Below are positions 42,631 to 55,009 of a stretch of 64,000 nt of DNA, one piece after another. The translations under genes and the position numbers were made by a program. The stretch's first letter is position 1; each line of letters opens with the position of its first letter. Origin of the DNA: Vandiemenella viatica (Eukaryota; Arthropoda; Insecta; Orthoptera; Morabidae); NCBI GenBank assembly GCA_031002005.1, contig CM061914.1, positions 188,188,685 through 188,252,684 of the forward strand, read 5' to 3'. Below the pieces are notes generated by a model, which saw nothing but the letters and a program-made list of their open reading frames with translations, searched no databases and was not told the DNA's origin.

Positions 42631-42729
42631 AAAAAATCGAACGATTAAATTCAAAAGATAGCAATTCGTAAATTGTAACGTGGAATCATTCAATCTCCAT
42701 TCATTTAGATGGCGGAACAACAGATTGGT

Positions 42730-42940
42730 GGTGAAGGAGGTTCAGTGGATAAGAAGCTTGCTTTAAAACGTTCGTGGTACGGTCGCGGGTTCGAGTGTTT
42801 GATCATATGTGCTACGTGGTTCGGATTCCACGATAAAGTGTAGGTCCCAGAGGAAAGGAACTGGCCGTCCTACCTCTGACACGATGGCTTTGTATGCCTC
42901 CTTCGGGAGGATCCAGCCAATCAACTACTGAGATTAATCA
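42730..42940 (+). mobile_element. SINE 3 (tRNA-derived), plus copy
   Basis: A head with GGTCGCGGGTTCGAGTG (box B) is followed by CGTGGTTCGGATTCCACG and AAGTGTAGGTCCCAGAGGAA. These match the minus copy at 20480-20660. Confidence 0.55.
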
Positions 42941-42944
42941 GAAT

Positions 42945-43680
42945 GAACCTTAATTGCCGCATAAATTTTTGAGAGGTAGAAAGTGGAAACTTCTGTCTAG
43001 AATTGAGTTGTTTTTTCTTTTTTTGCTTATGTTATACGCCTTGTCGACATAAAGGTCAATAGAGATTGGAAAGGACTATGGGGAAGGAATGGGAAGATCT
43101 TTCGGATGTTCGCAGGGTTATACATGGAATAAACAGAATCTAATCCTTCTCAATCCAATCAGCACTTTGGCAACAACCAAACTGAGACGTTTTCTAGGGT
43201 AAAAGTAGATATTTTATGGTTATATCTAAGGTAATGATCACGTGACCTGATTTGATTTGTTTCATAGGTTTTTTCATCCCTGGACCGTTTAAGGTCGGTA
43301 TAAACAAAAAATGTTTAGCTCAAAATCTAAAAGTTACCTAAAAATTTGTTTTAGGGTCGAAAAATTAGTTTTTGGGGGCAAACACAATGGCGGTTTCAGA
43401 TCTGCCTGAATCACAAACTTGACTTACGTTTGACCCTAAGAATTCGCATTGCTAATTTAAAGTATTTCTGATGTGTTTGAAGGAACTTAGGAGTATTAAA
43501 AACTATTAGACACCGTTTATCTATATAGCACAATAACATTTCCCCGCTGCATTGCGAGCATTGACAGTGATGTGTGTAGAAATACTTTATTCTTTTCATT
43601 TTACAGTAATACCAAAATAATACTAATGTGGAAATGCCAAAGATGAAAATGTATTACCCTTAGAATTATATCAATAAGCA
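42945..43680. other. Unassigned sequence
   Basis: AT-rich; no gene, RNA or element end is recognisable. Confidence 0.4.
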
Positions 43681-44300
43681 TTTAATTTAATTTAATTGCA
43701 TTGGAGCACAGGCTCCGGTGGCAATTTACCTACACACCCATCTTCCCCCTATCCTGCACCTACCTACATTTGCCCTCTACAAATTTTATCTTTACATTCT
43801 TTCAAAGTTTTCGGTAAATTATTCATCATTTCTCTTGGTAACTCATTCCAATCCCTGACACCCTTACCTAAAAAAGAGAATCTTCCTACATCTATGCCTG
43901 AAATCGAGTGCCAGCTTGTGGTCATGGTCATCTTTTCCCTTCCATGCGCTACTTTTCATACCTATTGCAATATCTTTACATGCCTCATCGCCAGTATATG
44001 CCCTGTACACTCCCATGACCCTCCTCATTCTCCTCCTGTCTTGCAATGAATCTCATTCCAGCTGCTTTATCATATCCGTCACTGATTGCATTCTGCGATA
44101 ATTTCCAGAAACAAATCTAGCAGCCCTTTTTTGCATCCTCTCCAACTCCTGTATTTGATACGTAAAATGAGGGTCCCATACTACACTACCATATTCGAGC
44201 AATGGTCTGACCAAAGTTTTGTAACTCAATTACTTGACTTCTCTCTTACATCCCCTCATCACTCTCTCCAACAAGTGCAGAACTTTGAAACTTTGGTTAG
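43681..44300 (-). mobile_element. LINE family A, 3' end fragment
   Basis: Minus-strand sequence from the KVLHLLERVMRGC region through a VVWDPHFTYQIQELERMQKR-like segment and RVMGVYRAYTGDEACKDIAI to the GGAGC terminus. A tail of two TTAAAT units follows. A few substitutions and one small deletion near 43893 break the frame. Confidence 0.9.
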
Positions 44301-45640
44301 GATTATATCTGTGGTCACAACGAAAAAAAAATCTTTTTTAGCATCAGTTAACTAAACAAAATGTTGTTAAATGCTGATATGAAATAAAACAGGAAAATGC
44401 TTTCAACATTACAGTAAATTAAAAATTACAATTTAGTTACGCTTGTGTTAATGTTTCAAATAATGGTTGATTGACAATACGCTATCAGGTTTGAATATAG
44501 ACTTAAGCACAATAATGTTTATTGTAAACTTGATATCTCAGTTCTGATACGCTTATTAAAGTTTTTATTCTATAATGTAGTGCTTTTGTTAAGCCTATTT
44601 TAATTTACTACAGTTCACAAGACTGAATATATATCTAATCCAGAGTACTAAGCTTAGTTAAGTATCTCTTCATGCACAAAGGTATTAACAACAAATTAAA
44701 AATTACTTATATTTATTATGTCTGGTTCTTGTATTTTGTTTATTTTCACTTACTACATTTCAGTAAACTGAAGAAATAATTAACCTAAGTAAAAAAATCC
44801 AAAGCACTAGTGTGACATTACTTGAAAGGAGTGCCCATCTGAAATGCAAAGTGATCTGTGTCGCATATTTATTCCTTCTCGAAAATATAATTTCTTGCTC
44901 CATTCCTCGTCCGCATAGAGTCGTAAGATATTTTCTCAGATTTTAAGATCGACCATAATCTCTCAAAATTTGAAATACCATCCAAAATGCTGAGGTGGTT
45001 TTCCTGTAATGACATTTCATACCCTCAGACACTCTCAGCTCGCTTACAGATTTATATCAGTATAAATAATAAGGCAGAAGCTGATTACTTCACAAACACC
45101 AGTCTGGTAAGCTTGTACAAATTACTGCAGTAATTGGAAAGTCACATAGCACCTCACATTTACTTGTTCGTCGTTGAGTTCGCTTCGAACGCGGTAGATA
45201 ATCTGTAGCTGGTGATCTCGAGTGTTAATTTCCTCACCTGGCCTGGGAAGCACGCAGTCCAAGGTCTATCAGCTGATAAGGAATGTTATCAGGAAACCTG
45301 TGAATGGGCGACTCTGCACCTCGCTTCATTCACTCCTGCCTTCGGATCGACTTTCAGACAAATCTACATAATTTTCTCCCCCAGTCACGAATGATTTGGC
45401 GTGTTTAATCATGGAACTCTCAGAAACTCTTAGCGATATGAAATGTTGATCACCGCGCCGTTTAAACAACGGATTGGTGACTGTTTCCCAATGGGAGGTT
45501 AAGTGTTGTAATCTGTCTAAGACTAGTGTAATTTGTGTTCTGTACGATAAGTTTATTTTCTGTGTGTGTAATGTGTGTTTGCTCCGCTGGAGAGCATACG
45601 AAATAAATTCCGTAGTTTTTAAATCAAACATGCCAGTACA
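44301..45640. other. AT-rich unassigned sequence
   Basis: No coding, RNA or repeat signature that I can support. Confidence 0.45.
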
Positions 45641-46110
45641 TCTAAAAAAATACAGTATTACCGGTCCTCACATATGCCTGCCAGACTTGGACCCTAAACA
45701 GTCAAAGAAAACTCAGAACTACCCAGTGAAGTATGGAGAGAGCAAAAAGAGACAGAAAAAGAGCCATCAACATTAGTTCGGTAACCAAAGTGACAGACAT
45801 ATTAGAAAGAATGAAGACCCAAAAATGGCAATGGCCTGGTCATATTGCTCGAAAAAGAGACGACAGTGGACTCGGCAGTTCTGGATTTGACACCAAGGAA
45901 CCTGAAAAGAGCAAGAGGAAGACCCCCGGATCGCTGGGATAGAGACATTCGACGAGTAACAGGCGTGAAACGGAAGGGAGTTGCTCAAGATCGATCAGCA
46001 AGGAATGAACTGGAACAAAATTATATGGCATTAACTAGTAAAATATAGCTCATCTGGCTTAAAGAGGCTGCATCCTGAAACAAGGATTGAAAAAGATGTA
46101 TAAATAAATA
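45641..46110 (+). mobile_element. RTE-like LINE 3' end
   Basis: Broken frames read YGCQTWTLN-QSKKTQNYPV, RAKRDRKRAINISSVTKVTD, MKTQKWQWPGHIARKRDD and RGRPPDRWDRDIRRVTGVKR, then VAQDRSARNELE. These are the YG-QTW, GH-AR and GRPPDRW blocks of RTE-type proteins. The element ends with TGTATAAATAAATAAA. It is related to but distinct from family D. Confidence 0.8.
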
Positions 46111-46114
46111 AAAA

Positions 46115-46739
46115 AAAGTCTGTATATTAACCTCGACCACAGGTTTCCAACCTTTTCTGTCCTACCAACAACCATTCAAAAAAAAAAAAAAAAAGATATT
46201 ACTCACCGTTTTCTTTTCAAACAATAAATTACCGCCCACCCGCCCCCTCATCAGAAAAACACATCAACTCCCCTTCTCCTGTTGAATAACTTTTTTGACT
46301 CGTGGTGGTCTCCCTCTTATGTGTGTTCAATATAATATATAGAAAAACAAGGCCAGCTTTCTAAAATTACTTTACTAAAAGATATTTTAAAAAATTGGTA
46401 TATGGTTCTCAGTTTGACAAATACATATTATGAAAAAATATTATTAATTTTAATATTATTAATAGAGAGCTGAGCTCGGTGTAATGCCACTAATTTTTCG
46501 GTATTTTGTGCCTTATACGTCATCAGCAATATGAAATCGTTACATTCCACTATTGACCATCTGTTTCTTTGCTTAGCTAATAAATTGCTGACTACGCGGT
46601 CATATTTTATCATAGGAATGCATTTAAAAATTTAGACTATATTGTGCAATTCACTGAAAATGTTGCGCTAGTAAACTTGTCTGAAATTTTCGCTCTATAA
46701 CCGTTGATCTTCTCCCCCTTCCCCTTAAAAAAAAATAAT

Positions 46740-46742
<3 letters not shown>
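46115..46742. other. Unassigned sequence
   Basis: Contains a 16-base A run at 46178. A minus-strand open frame at 46613-46428 ends with a stretch (NTEKLVALHRAQLS) that faintly resembles hAT transposase C-termini. That is not enough to call. Confidence 0.3.

Positions 46743-46810
<68 letters not shown>
46743..46810. repeat. (AT)n microsatellite
   Basis: About 34 uninterrupted AT dinucleotides. Confidence 0.95.
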
Positions 46811-46812
<2 letters not shown>

Positions 46813-46894
46813 TTCCTCCATTGCGTTTTTGATATTAAATACGCAGCGAAGTGCATACACAAAATACCAAAGAGAGTTTATTAACGTGAACGAA

Positions 46895-47060
46895 GTTACA
46901 ATCTACACTAGTATTATTAATGCGAAAGTAATTCTGTTTCTCTGTCTGTATGTTACGTTTTCACGACTAAACGGCTAAACTGGTCTTGATGAAGTTTGAC
47001 AAGGAGATACTATATACCATTATGAAGGTCATAGCACAATTTTTAGGATAAATAACATAT
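46895..47060 (+). repeat. Dispersed arthropod repeat, Helitron-like end (plus)
   Basis: CTACACTAGTATTATTAATGCGAAAGTAATTCTGT is followed by ACGACTAAACGGCTAAACTG and TTGATGAAGTTTGACAAGGA. It is the same class of repeat as 38990-39120, in the opposite orientation. Confidence 0.55.
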
Positions 47061-47214
47061 TTTGCCATGAAATTTCGAAAACTAACCGAACGGTGACACA
47101 CGGATTGCTTGTTTAAACCTTTGTAACGTAATGTAAAACGGTCGCTCTGGTTTTGTTTCTCTCGCAGTCAGTTTTTGTATGATTAGTTCATAATCTAATT
47201 GTGAGACACTCCTT

Positions 47215-47462
47215 GACCGAGCTTGGTGGGTGAGTGGTTAATGCTCTGGCCTCGCATTCGGGAGGACGCTGGTTCGAATCCCCGTCCGGATATCGAGGTT
47301 TGAGTTTTCCATGGCTTCTCCAAATCACTCCAGGCGAAAGCCGGAATGCTCCCTTCAAAAGCCATGGCCGAAATCCTTCACATTCCTTATCCCCAATCGC
47401 ATCCTGCCTCTAATAACCTCGACATCGACGAGACGTAAAACCATATGAAAAAAAAAATTTAA
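47215..47462 (+). mobile_element. SINE 1 (tRNA-derived), best copy
   Basis: The head has a box A-like TGGGTGAGTGGTTAATG and an exact box B (GGTTCGAATCC near 47271). The body has CAAATCACTCCAGGCGAAAG and GCCATGGCCGAAATCCTTC, a TCGACGAGACGTAAAACC 3' block and an A10 tail. This copy defines the family here. Confidence 0.9.
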
Positions 47463-47464
47463 AA

Positions 47465-48220
47465 AGTTATTATACAGTATAGATGTGGATTTGCAATGCA
47501 TTACACTATTATTTTGTTTTTAGTTACTATTTTTAAATATATTTCAAGTTGGTTCTCTTCATGAGAAAGATTCAGAGTCTGATGGTTGGTTATGGTTTCC
47601 TAGTCATATTATCCCTACTGTGTTCTTACAGCTTTCTGTATCCAATTCTAACTATGAAATTCAAAGTCAAATCGGGTGCCAGCATATTTTGTGTCGTAAT
47701 AGAATCTTCTTCATTGTTTGATGATTGTCATTTTCGGTAATCGATACAAAAATATTGTTTAGAAATGTACATAACGTATTCAGCATGGAGATACGGCTTA
47801 TGGCAAGTATAATCCAGCTGTTTGAAACCTGACACTTACTGACAGTCATTGCCAACAAGATGAGAAAACCTGCTAACTTCTCAATCTGCCGCTACCAAAG
47901 TCACTGTTGTGCCTGGCGGGTTGCGTCCCGACCGCACTTGATTAATTTCAAACTCAGACTTTCAGCAAGCAATGTGTTGTAACGCAAGCTGAGAAAATTT
48001 TAACAATAGAAATAACAATATACAAAAAATTCTGTTGAATAATCTCATCAGGTTGATAGGTAACTGGTTAATTACTATTTCTCGCTGTTCATTCCTGTCG
48101 CGGAAGATATATAGATAGATATGTTCACTTTGATCCCATGTGAGAATAATCTCGGGGATGTGGAACAGTACATACACTTATTAGTAATGTCAATATTACT
48201 ATATAATTTATAATATTACT
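47465..48220. other. Unassigned sequence
   Basis: AT-rich, with no recognisable feature. Confidence 0.4.
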
Positions 48221-48224
48221 AGCC

Positions 48225-50935
48225 ACAAAGCCCGTCAAAATTGACGGGTTTGGAGTATTCTGGCAATTAATTTCTTTTTAGTTGCTTACCTAAACAGAAT
48301 TGTTTTGAATTAAAGCTCAATGTGCTGTAATTTCTCATCGCTTGTGATGTAGCAAAACGTTTCAGTTGTCAACTTGATGCAGGTCGCATTTCAGTCAAAC
48401 CACAATCTTCGCTAATAATGCCATGAAGATCGATGTGTTAACGGATGACATAAATTACATAGCCTACAGTTGAAATAATGACCACAGTGAAAACGAAGGA
48501 TACTAAATTAAATCATAACAACTTCAGTATTCTGGCAAATCATTTCTTCGCAATCGCTTAAATAAACACAAAAATTAATCATAATATAATTCATATTGCC
48601 TTGCGCAATAACAAAATGTTTCTGTTGCTATCCTGGTCCACGTTGCATTTCAATCTAACAACAGGCAGTTCAATCATTACCGTGGTGCCACAATCTGATG
48701 ATGAATTCTTGTAGAACTCGACGAAATAAATCGAAAATAAAGAATAAATTTTTTTGATATCTTTCTTGGTTTTCGAGATATAGCATGTTGAAAATCAATT
48801 ATAACTGTGATTTTGGTGAAGTTTCTCTGGTCCAGGACGTATTTCAACCTAACAACAACCACCAGGAAGAAAATAAAACACATATAGTGCATTTCCACCG
48901 TGTAGATATAGCGGTTTTGGTAATTTGTTTTTTCTGGTCCAGGCCAGATTTCACCCAAACCACCTAAATTTTGAGATACAATATCTCGAGAACTAAGCGA
49001 GATATGGAAAGAAAATGTATTATTTGTTTTCGATATCATCATCAAATTTGGCAATGTCGAAATTTTTCTTCTGTTCCAGGCCGCATTTCAACCTTAGCAC
49101 GTCAATTTTGAGATACAATATCTCTAGAATTAAGTAAGATATCAAATCATTTTATTCTCTACTTTAAGTTTTTTTCGTCGAGTTACATAAGAATCCATCA
49201 ACAAATTGCGGCTTCACGGTTATCGTAGAATCCCATAACCACGTACAGTACTACGCTGAACCATGGAGGAAATATTTCCTTCCTCCATGTGCTAAACATG
49301 CCGCCAGAGAAACAATACTTACTTTACACGCATATTAATACATATACTTATCACATTTCAATGGTCACATTGCATCGCGAAATAAACCAAATAAAAAAAT
49401 CTATAAGGGTTCTTCAATCTTAATTTTTTATATTCGTTATTCAGAATTATACTAACACATCTGAATAGCTGACACAGTTACAAGCGGCTGAAATAAGGCA
49501 TCAGTAAAACGAAAGTAAATTAAAAATAAATCTTAACAGCTTACGTCATTCCAACGTAATATTAGTTTTAATGGGTGGAAGGTGATATTTTCCACCGGCC
49601 GGAAACTGGTACTGCCCTGTTGAAATTTGTATCAATTGCTTCGTTATAATGGCATCTTCTTCACATTTGCACCCTCCTTTTTTTCGGAAACGTCGCCATG
49701 AATTAAATTAAAAATTCTGAAACGTAAGACGCTCCGCAACCGAAAAATGTTAGCAATACTTTCGTTAGAACGAAGTAATGAATTAAGTAACAAAAAAAAA
49801 ACAACCGCATGCCCTCTGCTGTAACTTCAAGTGCCAATTCTAATAACAATCTATCAAAACTGTCGCTAACATTGCGAAAATTAACATACATATATGTGAT
49901 ATCAATGAATACTTCTACATAAACTAATATTAAATGAATCTAAGCAACTAATAAGTATGTTCAGTCAGTTAATTTATTCGTGGATGCCTAGAAATGTTAT
50001 TAAATAACGTGGATATTTCTCTGCAGTTGCTTAACTAATCAGAATTGTTACAAAATAAAGCTCATTGTAATTTATCGTTCATTGTGCTGTAGCAAAAAGC
50101 TTCAGTTGTCATCTTGGTCCAGGTTGCATTTCAGTTTAACCATAATATCCGCTAAAATTTCTGATAGAAAAGCAAATCTTCAATCACACGCAATTTAATA
50201 CATTCCATGCATCGCGATATAAACTTGATCCCAAATCTTCACAGGTTCTGACACATTTCTTTCTTAATAGCTACCTATGATGAAGATCGATATTTTAACG
50301 GCTAAGAAAGCTTACATCTGCTGAAATAATGACTCCAGCAAGAACGAAGGATGCTATAACAACTTAAGCTATGCCATGTAATATTTCATTGTTGTTTAGG
50401 CCGTATATATCGCGAACAATTTGCAACTTCTTTCATTTGAAACATGTAATGTTTCAGTAAAAAAACTGATAATTAATATGCCAATTTAAACACAAATAAT
50501 TTCAGTAATAGGACACAGTTTAAATTTTGAAAAAAAACTAAATTATTCATGCCCTCTGCGTTAACGTCAAATGAAACTTGTAATTCTAATCCATGCTAGC
50601 CAAACATTTAGCAGCACTGATGCTCGAAATACAAAGCTTTTATCTTACAATATCTACGGAAAAAGAATTTAAGGAATACTTCAATATATCAAAAGAATAT
50701 TACGTAAATATAAGCATCTAATGATTGATATATCGATTTTAACGCAATACATACTTTTATTTCAGTGTTCTGTGAGTTAATTTATTCACTGTTGCTTGGA
50801 AATGATATTAAATAACGCGCACTCCCACAAATAATATCGTAAAGCGTGACGTCATAGGCAACGTCATAGCTTGACGTCACCGCGTGACATGACGTAGGTG
50901 CGACAACGCTACATCTTGTCTATTATACTAATAGA
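48225..50935. repeat. Repeat-rich block with CTGGTCCAGG-CGCATTTCAACC motifs
   Basis: The motif CTGGTCCAGGCCGCATTTCAACCTAAC recurs in diverged form near 48370, 48634, 48828, 48935, 49072 and 50113. It appears again in both orientations at 62140 and 62326. AATTTTGAGATACAATATCTC occurs at 48966 and 49105, 139 bp apart. TTGCTTA-CTAA-CAGAATTGTT occurs at 48277 and 50027. The block starts with ACTAGCCACAAAGCCCGTCA and ends near ATTATACTAATAGAT. It may be a degraded non-autonomous element with internal duplications; no coding region is recognised. Confidence 0.6.
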
Positions 50936-50939
50936 TTAT

Positions 50940-52215
50940 ATATTGACAACAAGTTAGCAACAACCCATTAGTATAACCAATATCTCCTGTAATCTACAAA
51001 TACAATCCCGAGTTAATTAATACTTATTATGTGGAACAGTGTATACACTTGTTACCAGCATCTAATAACCAGTTATTTTCTTACCAACCAGTTACCATGA
51101 TAAGTTTCACTGTTAATATGATAAGCTTTTGGTTGCATGAAATAACCACTCCGATGAATCGCTTTAAACTTAGTTTTATTTTCGGCGAGTTCTGCAGTAA
51201 CATTACACAGCACACCAGAAATAGGCATGGGCTCGACCAAAGATACTAAGCACAATCATACAAATATTCCAGCGATACTAATTTACAATTAACTTGCAAT
51301 TCACTGCTCGACTAACTAACTCGTCTTTGCCGCTTGCTTGTATAGACGCTAAAGAAAGATCCAGAATAATTCAAAGAGTTACCGCAGACGTTTCTCTAAT
51401 TCTAACAATACTTTAACAATTAAATCCATACAAAAAATAATTAAAAACTGTACAAAATCACTCACGATGAATTTTAATACTATTTAAATGCGTTTACACA
51501 CAAAATTATCAACATATACCAGTCCAAACCGTCTCAAATTGTCTTCCAAAGATCGTAAACTCACATCAACACTTTTACAAATTTGTAATTAATTTTTCAT
51601 ACATAATACTGTCCTCGAAGACATTACATAGCATTTACATAGTTTCTCTCCATAAAACTATATTCCTTTACGTGACAAATAAACACAAATTTACAATTAA
51701 TCACAAGAAAAATATAAAAATCCAGAGTTATTCTATTCCCATCTTGCTATGAATAATTCTTCAAATAACATTTCATACCAAGGCTAGTTCTGAGGGCTGT
51801 TAGAAGGTATTACAAAACCCAGGAGAGAAGTTACGCCCTGTTAGAAAATATGTCCCTCGGTAACAAATATGCCAAAGTCATTTTGTAGTTACTTTATAAT
51901 CAAAAGTTAGTGCATGTAAAATCTGTCAGTAATCATAGAAGCATTGTTTCTCAAAATGTAAAATATTCGTTTCGGCCAGAACATGATCGAATCTTCAGCT
52001 GTCAAGTTGTTACTTTGTGAGTAGCTAGATTATTAACGCGCCCTCAGAAGTCGGTTCGAAGCTAGTAGCGCCGCAGTTTAACAGGGAACAGTTGTATCTG
52101 CGTGTGAACTGCGGAGGCGTAATTGCTAAAGTTGGCAGACACTGCATTCAGTCCGCTATCTGTGATACCAGCTCGGCAGAACTCTCTGCGGCATAGTGAC
52201 AAGTAACCACTAACA
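50940..52215. other. AT-rich unassigned sequence
   Basis: No recognisable gene or element before the LINE A copy at 52217. Confidence 0.4.
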
Positions 52216-52216
52216 T

Positions 52217-52573
52217 CAAGGAGGGTCATGGGAGTGTACAGGGCATATACTGGTGATGAGGCATGGAAAGATATTGCAGTAGGTATGAAAAGTAGTGCAT
52301 GGAAGGGAAAAGATGACCATGACCACAAGCTGGCACTCGATTTCAGGCACAAGGGTGTAGGAAGATTCTCTTTTTTAGGTAAGGGTGTCAGGGATTGGAA
52401 TGAGTTACCAAGAGAAACGATGAATAATTTACCGAAAACTTTGAAGGAATTTAAAGAAAAAATTTGTAGAGGGCAAATGTAGGTGGGTGCAGGATAGGGG
52501 GAAGATAGCTGTGTAGGGAAATTGCCACCGGAGCCTGTGCTCCATTGCAATTAAATTAAATTAAATTTAAATT
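52217..52573 (+). mobile_element. LINE family A, well-preserved 3' end
   Basis: Uninterrupted open frame RVMGVYRAYTGDEAWKDIAV to FKEKICRGQM with a stop at 52482, then the GCCACCGGAGC...CCATTGCAA terminus and (TTAAA)3. It is truncated at the 5' end just before RVMGV. Confidence 0.92.
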
Positions 52574-52599
52574 AAAAATACCCTTACATAAAATGTTAC

Positions 52600-52735
52600 A
52601 CTTTTCGCAGGCGTCATTGGCTATGTTGTTCGATACGTCCGGTCTATTAATATTACAGCGAACGTGTAAGCTGATTATACACCAACGATGTACGATGTAA
52701 ACAACCGGAGACATTGTAAGTAAATTTAATCTAAT
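52600..52735 (-). repeat. Dispersed repeat pair, copy 1
   Basis: On the minus strand it contains GTACATCGTTGGTGTATAAT, CTGTAATATTAATAGACCGG and TCGAACAACATAGCCAATGA. It aligns with 54490-54615 in the opposite orientation. The two lie on either side of the hAT element. Confidence 0.6.
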
Positions 52736-53102
52736 TTTGTCATAGTCGTGTATGGTCCTTTTCAGAGCCACAAATTTCTCATAAATAAAACAAATTGAAG
52801 TCGCAACCTGTAGACATTATCGAGAAGAACCATGTTTTGCAGAACTGCTGACAAAATTCGCAACCTAAAACTAATGAGAAAATTCTCAACTCAATGAATT
52901 AAAATACCTGTGAGTATGTAATTCTATTTTGTTGCAGTATGAATTGACGTTTTAATGTTATATTCATACAAGTTTAGCACCATTGAGGACAAACCGATTT
53001 CTTTTTCTTTATTTATTTTATTTTTTTATTAAACAAATAATATATATATAAGTTAAATCCGGAATTTCAACCGTCATATGTGGAGAATGAAACCTGGACC
53101 AC

Positions 53103-54217
53103 CAGTGGCGGCTGGTGGGTTATCAAACTGGTGGTGCACCACAAAACTTGACACAATCGATAAGACGTGATAAAATATACCTGTTTTTATCGACTTGTTC
53201 ATTATAATTTTGGATATTGCTTCTATACACAGAATCTAGCTGATTACGAATGTCGACCGTGCCTAACACAGACAAACTCATTACATTTTGTAGGTGTACT
53301 TGTGAAGAATCATGTTTTTTTTATTTTTTCACTCAAATGCGTCAAATCCTTGATTCCTGTTTCTGTCCAAATCGATTCTCCGCCAAAAATAATGCAAGGA
53401 AAACAAAGAATGCATTAAGACGCTCACATCCACACAACCATTTCTTTCTATCATACATTTCACTTTTAAAACTTCGTGTAAACGCTTTATTTTTCGATTT
53501 GCACTCTTGTTTTAAATTTAAAAAGGGCCGTGGCGGTCCGGCCAATTTTATGTTCACTTTATTTGGAAAAGTTCTGTTATTTTCTTTAATATAATCAATG
53601 TTTATGCTCATTTTCACTAACACCATACACAGTATAGAATAAAAGTTCTCGAAAAAAATCGAAACAAAAACTAAAAACAATTTTTTACGGTAATATAAAT
53701 AAACAATTATTAGCGCGGCACACATACAGTGAAACTATACTGATAGTCTAATAACGAGATGTCAATCATGGCTGCCGTCGCCTCGCGCGCGCCCATGCCA
53801 GCCAGCTAATTCGTCAAACATCGGGTGCTCTCGGCAATCCTCGGTTCGCTCGAGCGGCGCACGACAACCGACTCATTACTCCGTACGTTTCTATGAACTA
53901 TCTTTTGTTTCACGCGTCAGGCGTATTAACCCGTACACCTACAAGTTGTATTAGCAGTCCTCGTGCACTGGCCGAAGCGCACGAGAATTTGTCTTTACAG
54001 GAAAATAAGTCTTAATAGTTTAGTAAAGCGCTCAAACTGTTTCACCATAATTGGAGATTTAATTTTTTATACGTTTTTGTTTTTGTATGTTTAAAAATAA
54101 ATATTAAAATGGTAATATAAAAATAAAGATGAAGTAGGTAATTAATATTTTGTCATTTTTAAATCTTTTGGATTGGTGGTTCAGCGCACGAGCGCACTTA
54201 AGGTACAGCAGCCACTG
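53103..54217. mobile_element. hAT element with perfect 8-bp target duplication
   Basis: Termini CAGTGGCGGCTGGTGG and (reverse-complemented) CAGTGGCTGCTGTAC are flanked by identical TGGACCAC octamers at 53095-53102 and 54218-54225. An 8-bp duplication and CAGTGGC start are hAT hallmarks. At 1115 bp it is too short for a complete transposase. The left half carries the N-terminal transposase remnant in the next entry; the right half is non-coding. Confidence 0.92.
53110..53611 (-). pseudogene. hAT transposase N-terminus with TTF-type zinc finger
   Basis: From the ATG at 53611 the minus strand reads MSINIDYIKENNRTFPNKVN, then FTRSFKSEMYDRKKWLCGCE and RLNAFFVFLALFL. This is the layout of the TTF-type zinc finger at the start of ZMYM-like hAT transposases, although some cysteines are changed. 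After a frameshift near 53345 it continues DLTHLSEKIKK. After another shift it reads HLQNVMSLSVLGTVDIRNQL and NEQVDKNRYILSRLIDCVKF. It is cut off at the left terminal repeat. The catalytic and dimerisation domains are absent, so it is an internal-deletion derivative. Confidence 0.75.
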
Positions 54218-54489
54218 TGGACCACAGTACAACCTAACTATACACACATTACGTGGATGCCGCTATGAATCGCCCAATGTATCTCTTTTATTGTGGTCCA
54301 GGCTTCATTGTTTCATCCCTACCATATTTTTTCAGTAGTTATGCACACATCACTGATGACAGTGACTTACTTCAATAAATCACTAAATAACCGATATTCA
54401 CTACATAACGAAAACAAAGGTCTATTTAATTAATAGTTTTTTGTGTAAATAAACTATGTCATTAATTTCCAGTTTTTGATATAAGTCTT

Positions 54490-54620
54490 TGACGTTTCGA
54501 GATGTCTCTGGTTCCATTCATCGTATATCTGTGGTGTATAGTAAGCTTGCACGGCCGCTGTAATAATAGACCGCACAGATCAAGCAACACAGCCGGCGTC
54601 ATTCGTCTTTTTCGGAGTTT
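54490..54620 (+). repeat. Dispersed repeat pair, copy 2
   Basis: Plus-strand partner of 52600-52735: TCATCGTATATCTGTGGTGT, CCGCTGTAATAATAGACCGC and AGCAACACAGCCGGCGTCAT. It is followed by a T16 run (54631-54646). Confidence 0.6.
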
Positions 54621-54624
54621 GCGT

Positions 54625-55005
54625 TGCAGTTTTTTTTTTTTTTTTTCTGATATTGCCTACGTTTCGGCTCCAACCTTGGTCTTCCTCAGGGCTTCCCTTT
54701 ATCTATCCGCCTAGTTTACGGATACAGTTGATCACTTGATTCAAGGCACACTGTTTATTTTCACTGTTCCTCCGCCAATGAGTATTCATTGTTCCAGAGA
54801 GGTTTATACATTATGGAGCGATCTTGCAGTTGTTACAACGCGTTAATTTGCAAGAACAGACTTCCGCATTTAGCTCAAACCATACTCACCGTCTTTGTTG
54901 AAATTATTAGGATATTTATAAATTTTTATACATTCCTTTATTTTTAGTTCTAAAAAATCATTTTGGTTTGTAACAATAGTAGTTCCCCTTTATTGTGTCC
55001 ACCTA
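54625..55005. other. Unassigned sequence
   Basis: Begins with a poly(T) tract; the rest is AT-rich with nothing recognisable. Confidence 0.4.
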
Positions 55006-55009
55006 CTTT

